Of a DNA stretch of 64,000 nt, positions 28,355 through 38,299 are shown in pieces. Position numbers and translations under genes: made by a program. The DNA is taken from positions 210,564 to 274,563 of the forward strand of contig NZ_RQVK01000001.1 of assembly GCF_003992015.1 (NCBI RefSeq), written 5' to 3'. This DNA comes from Veillonella sp. VA137 (GTDB lineage: Bacteria > Bacillota > Negativicutes > Veillonellales > Veillonellaceae). Below the pieces are notes generated by a model, which had not been told where the DNA came from, searched no databases, and saw only the letters and a program-made list of their open reading frames with translations. The first letter of the stretch is position 1; every line of letters begins with the position of its first letter.

Positions 28355-29635
28355 TTAACCTCCAAAATATAGTTCCAAACCTTTTGCTAATTCATTAGCA
28401 AATTCTTGGCGTGTAGACGTTTCTTTCAAATGTCCTTCTTCCTTAGGATTTGAAATAAATCCTAGTTCTACCAAAATTGACGGCATCAAGGAATGACGTA
28501 ATACATACAGATTTCCTGGTTGAATCCCTCGGTCACCATTGAATCCACTGTGTTCAGCAATCTGACCTTGTACAGCAGATGCTAATTTTTTAGACTGGTC
28601 CGATCCATCGAAATAATAGGTAGCAATCCCACCTACATTCGGATTCGAGAAGGAATTGATATGGATACTGATAAACGCATCAGCTCGATTACCATTCGCT
28701 ACATTGACCCGTGCTTGCAATTCATCCACACCACTCGCATGTGGCCCATACACATCCACATCAGTAGTACGAGTTAAGATAACTTTCGCCCCCTTAGCCT
28801 CTAGGATAGATTTTAAATACTCAGCAATAGGCAAAGTCACTTGTTTTTCTTGTAAACCTGTTGGTCCAATGGCACCTGGGTCACTTCCGCCGTGACCTGG
28901 ATCCAATACGATAGTTTTACCACCAATGCCCCCTTTGGTACGATAATTTACCACTTCTGGAACCGGCTTTTCTGGCATTGTGGGCAACACAATCGGATGA
29001 TTGGGTGCCGCTTTAGATTCCGTTTTCGCTTGCGTATTCGCCTTCGGTTTAGCTAATGATTTTTCCACCACTTTTACAGCAGGTTTTACCTCTGCTTTTG
29101 GAGGTTCCTTAGCGGGAACTTTCGCCTCCGCTACCTTAGCTGTTGCTTTCTCAGCTACTGGAGCTACTGGCTTTTTACCGTAATAATTCTCCCGTGGGGC
29201 TACCCCTTTTTTCTGAATATCTACCACCATCCGGTACGGTTTATTGTTTACTGTATCCTTTTTTAGGGTAAATACTTTCAAATCTTCTACATCAATGGCC
29301 TTTGGTGTTTCAATTTTCACCACCGTATCTGATCCTGACTGTGAAAGTGTGGCACTCTTTGCAATACCATCATCCATCATAATTGATGTAGGTGCTCCTG
29401 CTAGAGTAGCATTTTTTAGCACTAATGTAGTCGATGTACCACTGGCACTAATAGATGCCGTCGCTTGAACAGGACTAGACAAGCTAAAGACCATTCTCAC
29501 AAAAGGGATGGGCGCATCATTTCTCGTCACCCAATGAAGATCTGTCACATTTGCCGCTTTCGTGGCTCCAAACAGGACTGGTAACACCAATACTAACATA
29601 CCCAATAGGGCAAATAACTTACGCAAATATCTCAC
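28355..29635 (-). CDS. N-acetylmuramoyl-L-alanine amidase (AMIN plus Amidase_3)
   Basis: 426 aa. It has a signal peptide (to about residue 27), an AMIN domain (about 35-145), a Lys/Ala/Pro-rich linker (about 150-225) and a C-terminal Amidase_3 domain. Zinc-site motifs are VLDPGHGGSDPGA, the later E in GLQEKQVTL, and SIHINSF, with a catalytic Glu in ILVELGFISN. It cuts the peptide from glycan in peptidoglycan, in the AmiC/CwlM style used in cell separation. It forms a two-gene unit with the GerM lipoprotein. Confidence 0.94.
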   Translation of the reverse strand: MRYLRKLFALLGMLVLVLPVLFGATKAANVTDLHWVTRNDAPIPFVRMVFSLSSPVQATASISASGTSTTLVLKNATLAGAPTSIMMDDGIAKSATLSQSGSDTVVKIETPKAIDVEDLKVFTLKKDTVNNKPYRMVVDIQKKGVAPRENYYGKKPVAPVAEKATAKVAEAKVPAKEPPKAEVKPAVKVVEKSLAKPKANTQAKTESKAAPNHPIVLPTMPEKPVPEVVNYRTKGGIGGKTIVLDPGHGGSDPGAIGPTGLQEKQVTLPIAEYLKSILEAKGAKVILTRTTDVDVYGPHASGVDELQARVNVANGNRADAFISIHINSFSNPNVGGIATYYFDGSDQSKKLASAVQGQIAEHSGFNGDRGIQPGNLYVLRHSLMPSILVELGFISNPKEEGHLKETSTRQEFANELAKGLELYFGG

Positions 29636-30121
29636 TCCAATCTATGTTGCACTGGATAGTTTTCCTTTAGACAGTACCTTAATTATACCACATTTACCCA
29701 GTCCATACATGAAAAATCAGTGAAAATTATTCTTTTTTGCAATACTATCTAAAATCGCAGTTCTTACATGTATTTGTTAGCCTTCCAGAATCGTTTTCTT
29801 CTGTTCTGCATTGGCATTCCCATACTCAAATATACAATCTCCTTTTTCACTATCATACGCTGTATGGAGCACACTATACACTAGAACAAAAATTAGGCAA
29901 AAAATACAAAAGTATACCTTATGAGAAATAAAAATAAAAAAACATAAGCAAGCGTATTTGGAGCTATCTAAAGAGACTACACACCTATACTCACTTATGT
30001 TTCTTATATTAATTTGATTTATAATTGATAGACATTTTATCTTAACAAATAGCGGTACTATCCAGTACACTTCCCCTACTTGCTAATAGCTAAGCGTAAT
30101 AGAATATCTGCCAATCTATTC
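29636..30121. other. Intergenic region upstream of the amidase gene
   Basis: 486 bp, very AT-rich. The only candidate coding sequence is the weak 97-codon minus-strand frame listed next. I see no strong hairpin or RNA gene. Promoters for the amidase must lie here, but none stands out clearly. Confidence 0.4.
29777..30070 (-). CDS. Doubtful small membrane protein (hypothetical)
   Basis: A 97-codon frame from a GTG at 30070. A Cys/Phe/Ile-rich hydrophobic stretch (residues about 38-67) could be one membrane segment, and the C-terminus (SEKGDCIFEYGNANAEQKK) is soluble-looking. The GTG has GGGG right next to it, not at the proper spacing. I recognise no family. It could be an artefact of AT-rich DNA. 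Confidence 0.2.
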   Translation of the reverse strand: MYWIVPLFVKIKCLSIINQINIRNISEYRCVVSLDSSKYACLCFFIFISHKVYFCIFCLIFVLVYSVLHTAYDSEKGDCIFEYGNANAEQKKTILEG

Positions 30122-31405
30122 TTAAGCCGTTTGTTTTCCGTTACGGTTCATAATGTAGTACAATACAGCACCCACTACTAAACCGCCAAGTCCCCAGAAT
30201 ACTTTTTCCAAGGAAGATTGAGTTAACAACCAGATACTAACTACAACCGCTAATACTGGAATCACTGGACCAAATGGTACACGGAATGTTCTCGCCATAT
30301 CTGGGCGTTTGCTTCTGAATACAAGTACTGCTAAACAAGTAGGCAAGTATTGAGCAAAACGAGATACTACGGAAATCGCTGCCAATTTTTCGAAACTACC
30401 AGTCCAAGATAATGCCACTGCAAATACAACTGTTACAATGATTGCTACATATGGTGCATCTTTTTGATTACGTTTAGACACTACTTTAGGAATTAATCCA
30501 TCATCCGCCATAGCTACGCCAGAACGTGGTGCCAAGAAGGAAGACGCTACGTTGATACCACCGATAGAAATCAATGTCCCCGCTGTAACAATAGCTTTTG
30601 CCAACGGTCCCATAAATACGAAGGCTGCATCTGCTACTGGAGTTTTAGAGGTCACAAGGGAATCCCCCATGATACCAATACAAATGGCTTGGATTAAAAT
30701 ATATACAATAGATACGAGTGTTAACACAAGAATAATTGCTTTTGGCACATTGCGCTCAGGGTTTTCCATATCTTCCGCTGCTACTGCAATGGATTCAAAT
30801 CCTGTGAAAGCATAGAAAATAATCAAGGCCGCCGCACCAAAACTTGCTTGTGTCATATCTGGCACAGATTCCATCGGTTGGAAGTTAACGCCTTTCACAT
30901 AGAAAATACCTACTAGGATAAAGAAAATAAGCGGTAATAATTTACCGATCGTTACCACATTGTTAATAATCTTGGAAATCTTAACACCCATGATATTCAT
31001 GATACCAAGTACCACGATAATCAATGTAGCGATAATATTTTTCCCCATCTCTGTGCCAGCTGGTTCCCACACTGCTCCCAGTGCTGTGGCAAACCCTACT
31101 GCCATGGCAGACCATGCAATCGTTGCAATAGCCCATTTCATAAAACCAACTTCAAAACCTACAAAGTTACCAAATGCTTCTTTGGCATACACATAAGGAC
31201 CACCGTTTTTATTGAACATGCCGCCCATCTCTGCAAAGCATAATGCAATCGACATAACCAATAGAGCATCAAAAACGATAACCCATAAACTGTTCACCCC
31301 TACCAAGGCAGCGGCTTTACCAGGCAGTAAGAAAATCCCGGTTCCAATGATTGCGTTGACCCCTAAAAGTATAATACTCAAAAGGCCTAATTTGTTAGTT
31401 GACAT
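30122..31405 (-). CDS. APC-superfamily amino-acid permease
   Basis: 427 aa with about 12 membrane segments. The APC motif GVNAIIGTGIFLLPGKAAAL is at the N-terminus, followed by GGPYVYAKEAFG and FYAFTGFESIAVAAEDMENPERNVPKAI (parts FYAFTGFESIAVAAEDM and NPERNVPKA). It imports or exchanges amino acids; the substrate is not readable. AAGGAG lies 7 nt before the ATG at 31405; a longer reading to 31438 is not supported. A single gene with gaps on both sides. Confidence 0.9.
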   Translation of the reverse strand: MSTNKLGLLSIILLGVNAIIGTGIFLLPGKAAALVGVNSLWVIVFDALLVMSIALCFAEMGGMFNKNGGPYVYAKEAFGNFVGFEVGFMKWAIATIAWSAMAVGFATALGAVWEPAGTEMGKNIIATLIIVVLGIMNIMGVKISKIINNVVTIGKLLPLIFFILVGIFYVKGVNFQPMESVPDMTQASFGAAALIIFYAFTGFESIAVAAEDMENPERNVPKAIILVLTLVSIVYILIQAICIGIMGDSLVTSKTPVADAAFVFMGPLAKAIVTAGTLISIGGINVASSFLAPRSGVAMADDGLIPKVVSKRNQKDAPYVAIIVTVVFAVALSWTGSFEKLAAISVVSRFAQYLPTCLAVLVFRSKRPDMARTFRVPFGPVIPVLAVVVSIWLLTQSSLEKVFWGLGGLVVGAVLYYIMNRNGKQTA

Positions 31406-31590
31406 AGTACTTCTCCTTATACCCTTGTGCTTACTCAACTAATACTAAACAAATGCTATATACTAGCAAGGATAACTAAAATTATATAGGCTCATATATC
31501 TTAGTTATCCTCGTAAAAGTATAGCATTACTAGATTACTATTACCAATAGCTATTGACCGTTAGATATTCTATCTTCAATCTATATCTCA

Positions 31591-32949
31591 TTAGAACATA
31601 GCATGGGCAATAAAGTAACCTACTACACAGCTCGTAAATACCCCGATGATACCAGGAATAATAAAGCTGTGATTAATAACAAATTTACCAATTCGTGTTG
31701 TACCAGAGCGGTCAAAACCAATACATGCTAAGTCAGATGGGTACGTTGGCAACACAAAATATGCATAACAGGCAGGAATGAAAGATAATACAATTAATGG
31801 ATCTACACCTACGCTCAAGCCCATTGGTACTACGATAGCAAGTGCTGCTGCTTGAGAGTTAACCAATTTAGAGATGATAAATAATACAAGTGCATAGGTC
31901 CATGGATGCTCTACTACCACACTCGATAGAGTTGTTTTGAATTGTGGAATATAGGCACCGAAATAAGTTTCTGCCATCCAAGCTACACCGTATACAGATA
32001 CAACGGCAATCATACCAGATTTAAATACAGAACCACTTGTTACATCGCTCACTTTTACCTTACATACAAGAAGAATCAAGGATGCCATCACAAGCATTGC
32101 AATCTGAATAGTAGGAGTCATGGATAATGGTTTCCATAGACCTTTTGCATTAGGAACTAATGGTAATAATTGGTTCGGGAAACTACCGAACAAGGCTATA
32201 ACCAAAATACCTAGCAAGAAAATAATAGTTGCCCAGTATGCTGTGCGAGGAAGTTCTTTCACAACACTAGCCTCTTTATTCTCTTCATAGATATAAGCAC
32301 GTTGTTCAGGATCTTGAATACGAGCTTGGAAGTCAGGGTCATTGGCCAATTCCTTACCACGACGCATACTCCAAAGACCTGCTACAATAACACCCACAAA
32401 GGTAGCTGGAATCGTAATGGATAAAATGGTTACCACACTCGCTTGGAAACTAACCGCCCCTAACATAGCCACCATAGATACTACCGCTACTGATGCAGGA
32501 GAGGCACAAATCCCCATTTGAGACGCCACAGATGCCACCGCCATTGGTCGTTCTGGACGAATCCCTTCTTTAATAGAAATATCATAGATAATTGGGAACA
32601 TCGTATATACTACGTGACCTGTTCCGCATAACACAGTTAAGAACCATGTTGTGATTGGCGCTAAAATTGTAATTTGTTTTGGATTGCTACGAAGAAATTT
32701 CTCTGCGTATACAAGCATAACATCCAAACCTTTGGAGGCTTGTAAGAAACCAGAACATGTTACTACTGCCATAATCGTTAGCATTACATCAATTGGTGGT
32801 TTACCTGGTACAAGACCAATTACGAATACGTAAATAGCAAGACCGATACCAGATACAGCAGCTAATCCTAAGCCACCATGTCTTACACCCACAATTAAGC
32901 AAGCTAACAATAGAATAAATCCGAATAAAATAATCATGAAATTACTCAA
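31591..32949 (-). CDS. dcuB: Anaerobic C4-dicarboxylate carrier, DcuA/DcuB family
   Basis: 452 aa, about 10-12 membrane segments. GTGHVVYTMFPIIYDI and MGICASPASVAVVSM are Dcu landmarks. Such carriers exchange fumarate, malate, aspartate or succinate across the inner membrane. This fits a lactate/malate-fermenting anaerobe that makes succinate and propionate. Whether it is DcuA or DcuB cannot be settled by eye. Its leader contains a perfect terminator-like hairpin whose T-run ends just before the ribosome site. Confidence 0.88.
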   Translation of the reverse strand: MSNFMIILFGFILLLACLIVGVRHGGLGLAAVSGIGLAIYVFVIGLVPGKPPIDVMLTIMAVVTCSGFLQASKGLDVMLVYAEKFLRSNPKQITILAPITTWFLTVLCGTGHVVYTMFPIIYDISIKEGIRPERPMAVASVASQMGICASPASVAVVSMVAMLGAVSFQASVVTILSITIPATFVGVIVAGLWSMRRGKELANDPDFQARIQDPEQRAYIYEENKEASVVKELPRTAYWATIIFLLGILVIALFGSFPNQLLPLVPNAKGLWKPLSMTPTIQIAMLVMASLILLVCKVKVSDVTSGSVFKSGMIAVVSVYGVAWMAETYFGAYIPQFKTTLSSVVVEHPWTYALVLFIISKLVNSQAAALAIVVPMGLSVGVDPLIVLSFIPACYAYFVLPTYPSDLACIGFDRSGTTRIGKFVINHSFIIPGIIGVFTSCVVGYFIAHAMF

Positions 32950-32960
32950 TCCTTTCTAAT

Positions 32961-32998
32961 AAAAAAATCACTTGCCGTATACATTATACGGCAAGTGA
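32961..32998 (-). terminator. Perfect 14-bp hairpin plus T7 between the ABC operon and dcuB
   Basis: The arms TCACTTGCCGTATA and TATACGGCAAGTGA are exact complements around CAT. On the minus strand T7 follows (32967-32961), only 11 bp before the dcuB ATG. It ends the nickel/peptide-type operon, but any transcript reaching dcuB must also pass it. An attenuator role is possible. Confidence 0.85.
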
Positions 32999-33050
32999 CG
33001 GAATAAAAACAGTGATAAACCGCTTCTATAGGATATATTTTACATGAAAG

Positions 33051-33659
33051 TTAGTTATTAATTACATTCATTTCCACTAATTCTTCACAAACTCGGTTTG
33101 CTAGATGACGATTATGCGTAATCAACACCAATGTCATATTGTGCTTATCTACCTCTTCTAAGATGACAGACCATAATTGCGCCTGTGTAATCGCATCTAA
33201 ACTAGCGGTAATCTCGTCTGCTATCAATATTTTCGTCTGCGGTGAAAGAGCACGTAAAATAGAGATCCGTTGTAATTGACCACCAGATAATTCATTAGGC
33301 CAACGAGACAACCATTCTCTTTCGATACCCATACGATCCAATAAGGACTCTGGAATATCCCAAGCTTCATCTAAACTCTTTTTTAGTTTCCATCTAGGGT
33401 TTAAGGCTTTTTCAGGATGTTGATAAATCAATTGAATCGGATTGTATCCTTGTATCTCCCGAATATCTTGCCCATCTAAGGTGACACTACCACTTCGTTG
33501 TAACATATACCCTGCTAAAATTTTAGCTAATGTACTTTTACCATATCCACTAGGCCCCAGTAATGCAATACGCTTACCTTGTTCAATTTGTAAAGACACA
33601 TCATTCAGCACCAGTTCATCCTCATGATACCCAAAGATGAGATTTTTAATGTCTAACAT
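33051..33659 (-). CDS. ABC transporter ATPase, nickel/peptide (NikE/DppF) type, short form
   Basis: About 202 aa. Walker A GPSGYGKSTLAK, signature LSGGQLQRISILRAL and Walker B ILIADEITASLD are intact. It is shorter than typical NikE/DppF because it stops after the ATPase core and lacks the usual C-terminal extension. It overlaps the previous ATPase gene. The second of two adjacent ATGs (33659) has the better GGAGG spacing. It should pair with its neighbour to drive the NikBC-like permease. Confidence 0.88.
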   Translation of the reverse strand: MLDIKNLIFGYHEDELVLNDVSLQIEQGKRIALLGPSGYGKSTLAKILAGYMLQRSGSVTLDGQDIREIQGYNPIQLIYQHPEKALNPRWKLKKSLDEAWDIPESLLDRMGIEREWLSRWPNELSGGQLQRISILRALSPQTKILIADEITASLDAITQAQLWSVILEEVDKHNMTLVLITHNRHLANRVCEELVEMNVINN

Positions 33660-34476
33660 CATATCCCTCCTTTGTCATCAAAAATTGTTCAACTTCTGCT
33701 TTAGAATAGTCTCTAAACTCATTCTGTGGTAATGCATTAAATAAAGCTTGTGTATACGGATGTGTTAACAGCTCTGGACTTTGAAAGTTTCTTGCCTTTG
33801 TCACATCAATTAAGCGACCATCATAAAATACAGCTACGCGATCTGCCACATGAATGGCCAAATCTAAGTCATGGGTGATGAGCATACAGCTTTTTCCTTC
33901 ATTCGCCATATCACGGAACATCTGTAAGGCTTGCACAGCATCTTTCATTTCCATACCAGGAGTTGGTTCGTCCGCTACAATAAACTGAGCATGACTAATC
34001 AATGCTGTCGATACTAGCACGCGCCGTGCCATACCACCAGATAGTTCAAAGGGATACATACGACTCACACCTTCACGCAATGCTAATTTCGCAAATACGG
34101 CTTCTTGTTCCGCCATATTCCCTGTTAGTCCAACAACTTGTTTTCCCACTTTCATAGTCGGATCCAAATAGGTGATCGACTGTGGTACTAGAGCCATCTC
34201 TGAACCACGATAGAGTTCTTGTTGCTTTGAAGTTAAAGTTTCTCCCTTATAAAAAATTTTTCCTTCCACAGTAGAGTTATAAGGCAATAATCCCATAATA
34301 GCATGCGCTAATAAGCTTTTTCCTGACCCGCTGGCACCGACCACGGCTAATATTTCTCCTGTATAGACGTTCAATGAAATGTCCTTAATCCCCTGTACAT
34401 GGTGTTTTGAAAGTTTCCCTTGGTACATTTCAAAAGTGACTGCAAGGTTCTCTACCCGCAATAATTCTTCTTTCAT
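33646..34476 (-). CDS. ABC transporter ATPase, nickel/peptide (NikD/DppD) type
   Basis: 276 aa. Walker A GASGSGKSLLAHAI, Walker B QFIVADEPTPGME, signature ELSGGMARRVLVSTAL and the C-terminal oligopeptide-transporter tail (HPYTQALFNALPQNE) are present. It is the fourth gene of an A-B-C-D-E type operon. AGGAGG precedes the ATG. Confidence 0.9.
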   Translation of the reverse strand: MKEELLRVENLAVTFEMYQGKLSKHHVQGIKDISLNVYTGEILAVVGASGSGKSLLAHAIMGLLPYNSTVEGKIFYKGETLTSKQQELYRGSEMALVPQSITYLDPTMKVGKQVVGLTGNMAEQEAVFAKLALREGVSRMYPFELSGGMARRVLVSTALISHAQFIVADEPTPGMEMKDAVQALQMFRDMANEGKSCMLITHDLDLAIHVADRVAVFYDGRLIDVTKARNFQSPELLTHPYTQALFNALPQNEFRDYSKAEVEQFLMTKEGYDVRH

Positions 34477-34485
34477 GAGAACCTC

Positions 34486-35340
34486 CTATCGCTGTGAATG
34501 TGCAGGGTCGAATAACTCTTTTAAAGCTTCTCCCAATCGATCAAAGAAAAATACCACAACCATTAATGTCATACCAGGGAAAAAGGCCAACCACCATAAT
34601 CCTAAAGAGATATGACGAATCGATTCAGACAATATGATACCAATAGCTGGTAAGTCTAATGGTAACCCATAGCCTAAAAAAGTAATGCCGGCTTCATGCA
34701 AAATAGCATGAGGAAACAATAACACAAGACCAATGATATATTGTGGTAAAATATGTGGCACAAAATGTTCTTTGGCAATACGGAAATAGGAATGACCATA
34801 ATTACGCGCTGCCAACACATATGGTTCATTACGAAGTTGCATGACCTCTGCCCGTATCAATCGTGTTAAGCGAGTCCAATGTGTTGCCACCACGCCGATG
34901 ACAACTCCTTTCATTCCGCCTCCTAAGGACACAGAAATCATGAGGATTAACAAAATATGAGGCACCCCCATACACAAATCAACGAGCCACAAGATAAAGG
35001 CATCAACTTTTCCCCCAAAGGTAGCAGATAAGGTTCCTAACACCAATGCTATACAAGAACTAACAAAAGCAGCCAATAAGCCTACTTGAATACTAATGGA
35101 TAGACCTTTGATACAACGATATAGCATATCTCTTCCCATATGGTCAGTACCAAATATATATTGCAAGGAAGGCTCTGCATATTTATTACCATAATTGATT
35201 GCATAACTTTCTTCTGGCATAAGTGCCCCTGCAATGGTAATCAATACAAGGACAACAGATACAAAAGATGCTAAAAGTAACATTTTTTTACGTCTTGTCC
35301 AAGAATGAACAGTCGATACTTCTATTACATCGTCATTCAT
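34486..35340 (-). CDS. ABC transporter permease, NikC/DppC type
   Basis: 284 aa. N-terminal membrane anchor, FGTDHMGRDMLYRCIKG loop of the family (FGTDHMGRD), and five more membrane segments with the EAA-like loop VLAARNYGHSYFRIAKEH. It forms the translocation path with the NikB-like subunit, overlapping it by 4 bp (ATGA). Confidence 0.9.
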   Translation of the reverse strand: MNDDVIEVSTVHSWTRRKKMLLLASFVSVVLVLITIAGALMPEESYAINYGNKYAEPSLQYIFGTDHMGRDMLYRCIKGLSISIQVGLLAAFVSSCIALVLGTLSATFGGKVDAFILWLVDLCMGVPHILLILMISVSLGGGMKGVVIGVVATHWTRLTRLIRAEVMQLRNEPYVLAARNYGHSYFRIAKEHFVPHILPQYIIGLVLLFPHAILHEAGITFLGYGLPLDLPAIGIILSESIRHISLGLWWLAFFPGMTLMVVVFFFDRLGEALKELFDPAHSQR

Positions 35341-36323
35341 ATCTCATGTCCCCCTTTCCTAATTTCTGGATTCACCACTGCATACAATATATTAGCAATT
35401 AAATTGCCAACAAATACAAAGATGGCACTAAAAAATGAAATACCTAATAATAATGGAACATCGCCTCGCAGACCTGCCAATGTCACCGCACTACCTAAGC
35501 CAGGATAGGAGAATACAACTTCTGTTAAAATGGCACCTCCGAATAGTTCAGCAAAGGATGCAAAATGTAATGTAATCGCTGGAATCATCACATTCCTCAA
35601 CCCATGTCGTAACACACGTTGCCACAGTGTTTCCCCTCTAGCTTCCGCAAATAACATATAATTACTGCCTAAGCAATCGATCATCTTCTGTCTCGTATGT
35701 AGAGTGATAGCAGATACACCCGTAACCGCTAACGTTAATGCTGGTAAGACAACATGGTGTAACCGTTCTGCCCATGTGACATCTGACCCGATTTTACCGA
35801 TTGGAGTAGATAAGGCAAAGGGAAACCATTGTAATTCCACTGCGAAAATAAATAGTACCACAATGCCTAACCAAAAGGTTGGTATAGATACGCACAACAA
35901 GGAAAACCCATTGATGATTTTATCAATCCATGTTCCCTCGTATACGCCACTGACGATACCAAAGAAAAATCCTACCAATCCAGCTAGTACCCATGAAAGT
36001 AGCATTAACAATAAGGTTTCTTGAAATTTCTCAGCAATGACATTACTAACAGGTTCATTGTAAAGAAACGATATCCCCCAATTACCTTGTAACAAATCTG
36101 CTGCCCAAATACAGTATCGTTCTACTGGTGGCTTATCAAATTGCCAGAAAGCAGCCATAGCCGCTTTTTGCTCCTCTGTCACAGATAACCCCGAAAAATA
36201 CGCATCAATTGGGTCAATCGGAGAAATAACTAAGAGCAAAAAGCTAACTATGCTGACAGCAAATATTAAAAGTACCACACGAATAAGTTGTTGTCTAATA
36301 AAAGACCAAATTTGCTGATTCAT
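35337..36323 (-). CDS. ABC transporter permease, NikB/DppB type
   Basis: 328 aa with six membrane segments. Family features are LLVISPIDPIDAYFSG near the N-terminus, DRLPPTL-like region replaced by PPVERYCIWAADLLQGNWG, and the EAA-like loop FAEARGETLWQRVLRHGLRN. Partner of the NikC-like subunit. Lies 17 bp after the binding-protein gene. Confidence 0.9.
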   Translation of the reverse strand: MNQQIWSFIRQQLIRVVLLIFAVSIVSFLLLVISPIDPIDAYFSGLSVTEEQKAAMAAFWQFDKPPVERYCIWAADLLQGNWGISFLYNEPVSNVIAEKFQETLLLMLLSWVLAGLVGFFFGIVSGVYEGTWIDKIINGFSLLCVSIPTFWLGIVVLFIFAVELQWFPFALSTPIGKIGSDVTWAERLHHVVLPALTLAVTGVSAITLHTRQKMIDCLGSNYMLFAEARGETLWQRVLRHGLRNVMIPAITLHFASFAELFGGAILTEVVFSYPGLGSAVTLAGLRGDVPLLLGISFFSAIFVFVGNLIANILYAVVNPEIRKGGHEI

Positions 36324-36340
36324 ATGTTATCCTTACTATA

Positions 36341-37933
36341 CTATTTCCATTGCCATTGAGAAAGATTTGCTATAATACCCATGCCTTGTCCACGTTGATT
36401 AACGCCTACATTACCTAGGTCTAGACCATCACGAACTAAATATGGAACGGATACATTGGCAATCCATAAATATGGTACATCTTCTTTTATACCTGTTTTT
36501 CCATCCCATTGAGCCAACTTAAATTCTTTAATCGCTTCATCCCAGCTGTTAGCTGCCAATGCCGCATCAATATGAGCATCTACTGTTGGATTGCTATACA
36601 TAGCTGGGTTATTAATTACGTTTTTACCAATTTGGGAACTATGGAAATACATGTAAAGAGACAATGGATTAAAGTCACTAGAAGCCCAAATTGTAGGTAC
36701 ATTACGAGCAATTTTACGAGCATCAGACCATGCCATAGATTCCGCAATCATATTGATGCCCAATTTTTTTGCATCCGCTGCTAGCGCTACTGCTGTATTA
36801 TAACGTTGTAAATCGTTGGAACGACCGGAAATTTTAAATTCAGCTTTTACGCCATTTTTTTCACGAATTCCATCACCATCTGTGTCTTTCCATCCAGCAT
36901 CTTCAAGAATTTTTTTCGCTTCTTCTACACGATTATCTGTGATATTTAATTCTGGATTAACCCATGCTAGCTCTTTGGAATACATGTATGTTGGTTCACC
37001 AAATCCATTCAATGCATTTTTGATAATTTCTGCACGATTAATACCAATATTTAAAGCTTTACGAATGGCTGGGTCAGACGTAATATTATTACCTACTTTC
37101 ATACCATTTTCTTCACGTTCTGGTTGTGTTGGAAGATTCAATGTAAAAGAAGCTATAGTTTGCATCGTAAATACTTTCATATTATCTACTTTTGCATTCG
37201 CATAGTCAGAGTTCAAGAATAACACATCCACTTGACCAGATTTAGCCGCTGCTACTGCAGCATCTTCAGCAATATTTAAAACTGTCACTTTTTTTAATTT
37301 TGGTTTTTCACCATAATAATATTCATTTGGTTCCATAATTAACTGTTGCTCTTTTTGGAATGCCACTACTTTCCATGGACCAGAACCAATTGGTTGTGAA
37401 CCGTAAGTTTCTTTATTATACGCATGGGCTGGTACAATCCCCAATGTAGAAGTTATTTCAAGAAATAGAGACCAAGGTTTTTTCAATGTAAATTCTACCG
37501 TATAGTCATCTTTTGCCACGACTGATTCCATGAAAGTAAGATCTACATAGCCACCTGCCTTTTGTGCTGTTTCATAAGTAAATACAATATCTTTAGCTGT
37601 TAGTGGTTGACCATCAGAGAACTTAACATCATCACGAATTTTAAATGTATAATGCAAGCCATCTGGAGATATGGTTACATCTTTCGCTAAATCCATTTCC
37701 AGTTCTTTTTTATCATTTCTTGTATATAACGCAGAGTGGAATGGATCCGCAGCCCACATACCCCATCCACTAGTAGGGTCATAACCACCATTAATCATAT
37801 ATTTCCCCATGGAAATAACAATTTCTCCCTTGGCTGCACGATCAGCTCTCGCCTGATCTGTATTGCCACCGCAACCAGCAATCATTAAAAATGCCATAAT
37901 CGTGGTTACAAGCATAAATAATCTTTTTAACAT
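36341..37933 (-). CDS. ABC transporter substrate-binding lipoprotein, family 5 (nickel/peptide type)
   Basis: 530 aa. The N-terminal lipoprotein signal ends in lipobox IAGC, then an SBP_bac_5 domain spans the rest (LAKDVTISPDGLHYTFKIRDDVKFSDGQPLTAKDI, seen as SPDGLHYTFKIRDDV and DGQPLTAKDIVFTYE). Ligands of this family include peptides, Ni2+, opine-type metallophores and haem. The gene order resembles nikABCDE, but the ligand cannot be settled from sequence. The leader has a strong AGGAGG site near 37990 not followed by an ATG. Confidence 0.88.
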   Translation of the reverse strand: MLKRLFMLVTTIMAFLMIAGCGGNTDQARADRAAKGEIVISMGKYMINGGYDPTSGWGMWAADPFHSALYTRNDKKELEMDLAKDVTISPDGLHYTFKIRDDVKFSDGQPLTAKDIVFTYETAQKAGGYVDLTFMESVVAKDDYTVEFTLKKPWSLFLEITSTLGIVPAHAYNKETYGSQPIGSGPWKVVAFQKEQQLIMEPNEYYYGEKPKLKKVTVLNIAEDAAVAAAKSGQVDVLFLNSDYANAKVDNMKVFTMQTIASFTLNLPTQPEREENGMKVGNNITSDPAIRKALNIGINRAEIIKNALNGFGEPTYMYSKELAWVNPELNITDNRVEEAKKILEDAGWKDTDGDGIREKNGVKAEFKISGRSNDLQRYNTAVALAADAKKLGINMIAESMAWSDARKIARNVPTIWASSDFNPLSLYMYFHSSQIGKNVINNPAMYSNPTVDAHIDAALAANSWDEAIKEFKLAQWDGKTGIKEDVPYLWIANVSVPYLVRDGLDLGNVGVNQRGQGMGIIANLSQWQWK

Positions 37934-38299
37934 AACGTACGCCCTTTCAAAAATAAAATATTTATACCCTAAACTTAAAACCTATATCCTCCTTTCGAAT
38001 AAAACATAATGATTAAACGGATATATAATTAATCATCTTTATAAAAAATCCATAGTGCACCTATCGTATAAAAAAGATACCCTCTTCTTATATAAATTAG
38101 GTAACCACTATTGATTACAAACATCATAAAACAACTTTAGATATATTCTAAAAGACTTTATGAATTAAAACTTTCTAATATCTTATCAGTTCTTTATTTG
38201 ATATGTGCCTTCATTTAATAATACATGATAAGATTATCATTCGTCAAATTACTTTCGGTTATATATAAAAACATTGATATATTGTCATTCTTTTTCAGT
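37934..38299. other. Intergenic region upstream of the nickel/peptide-type operon
   Basis: 366 bp, very AT-rich and without a gene. It should carry the operon promoter. The palindrome ATGATAA-GA-TTATCAT at 38225-38240 is Fur-box-like in bases but one base short of the 7-1-7 layout. It lies about 290 bp from the ATG, so its role is uncertain. Confidence 0.4.

Noticed and set aside
29737..29931. Plus-strand 64-codon frame
   Set aside because: Antisense to an already doubtful frame in AT-rich DNA, without a ribosome site or recognisable features.
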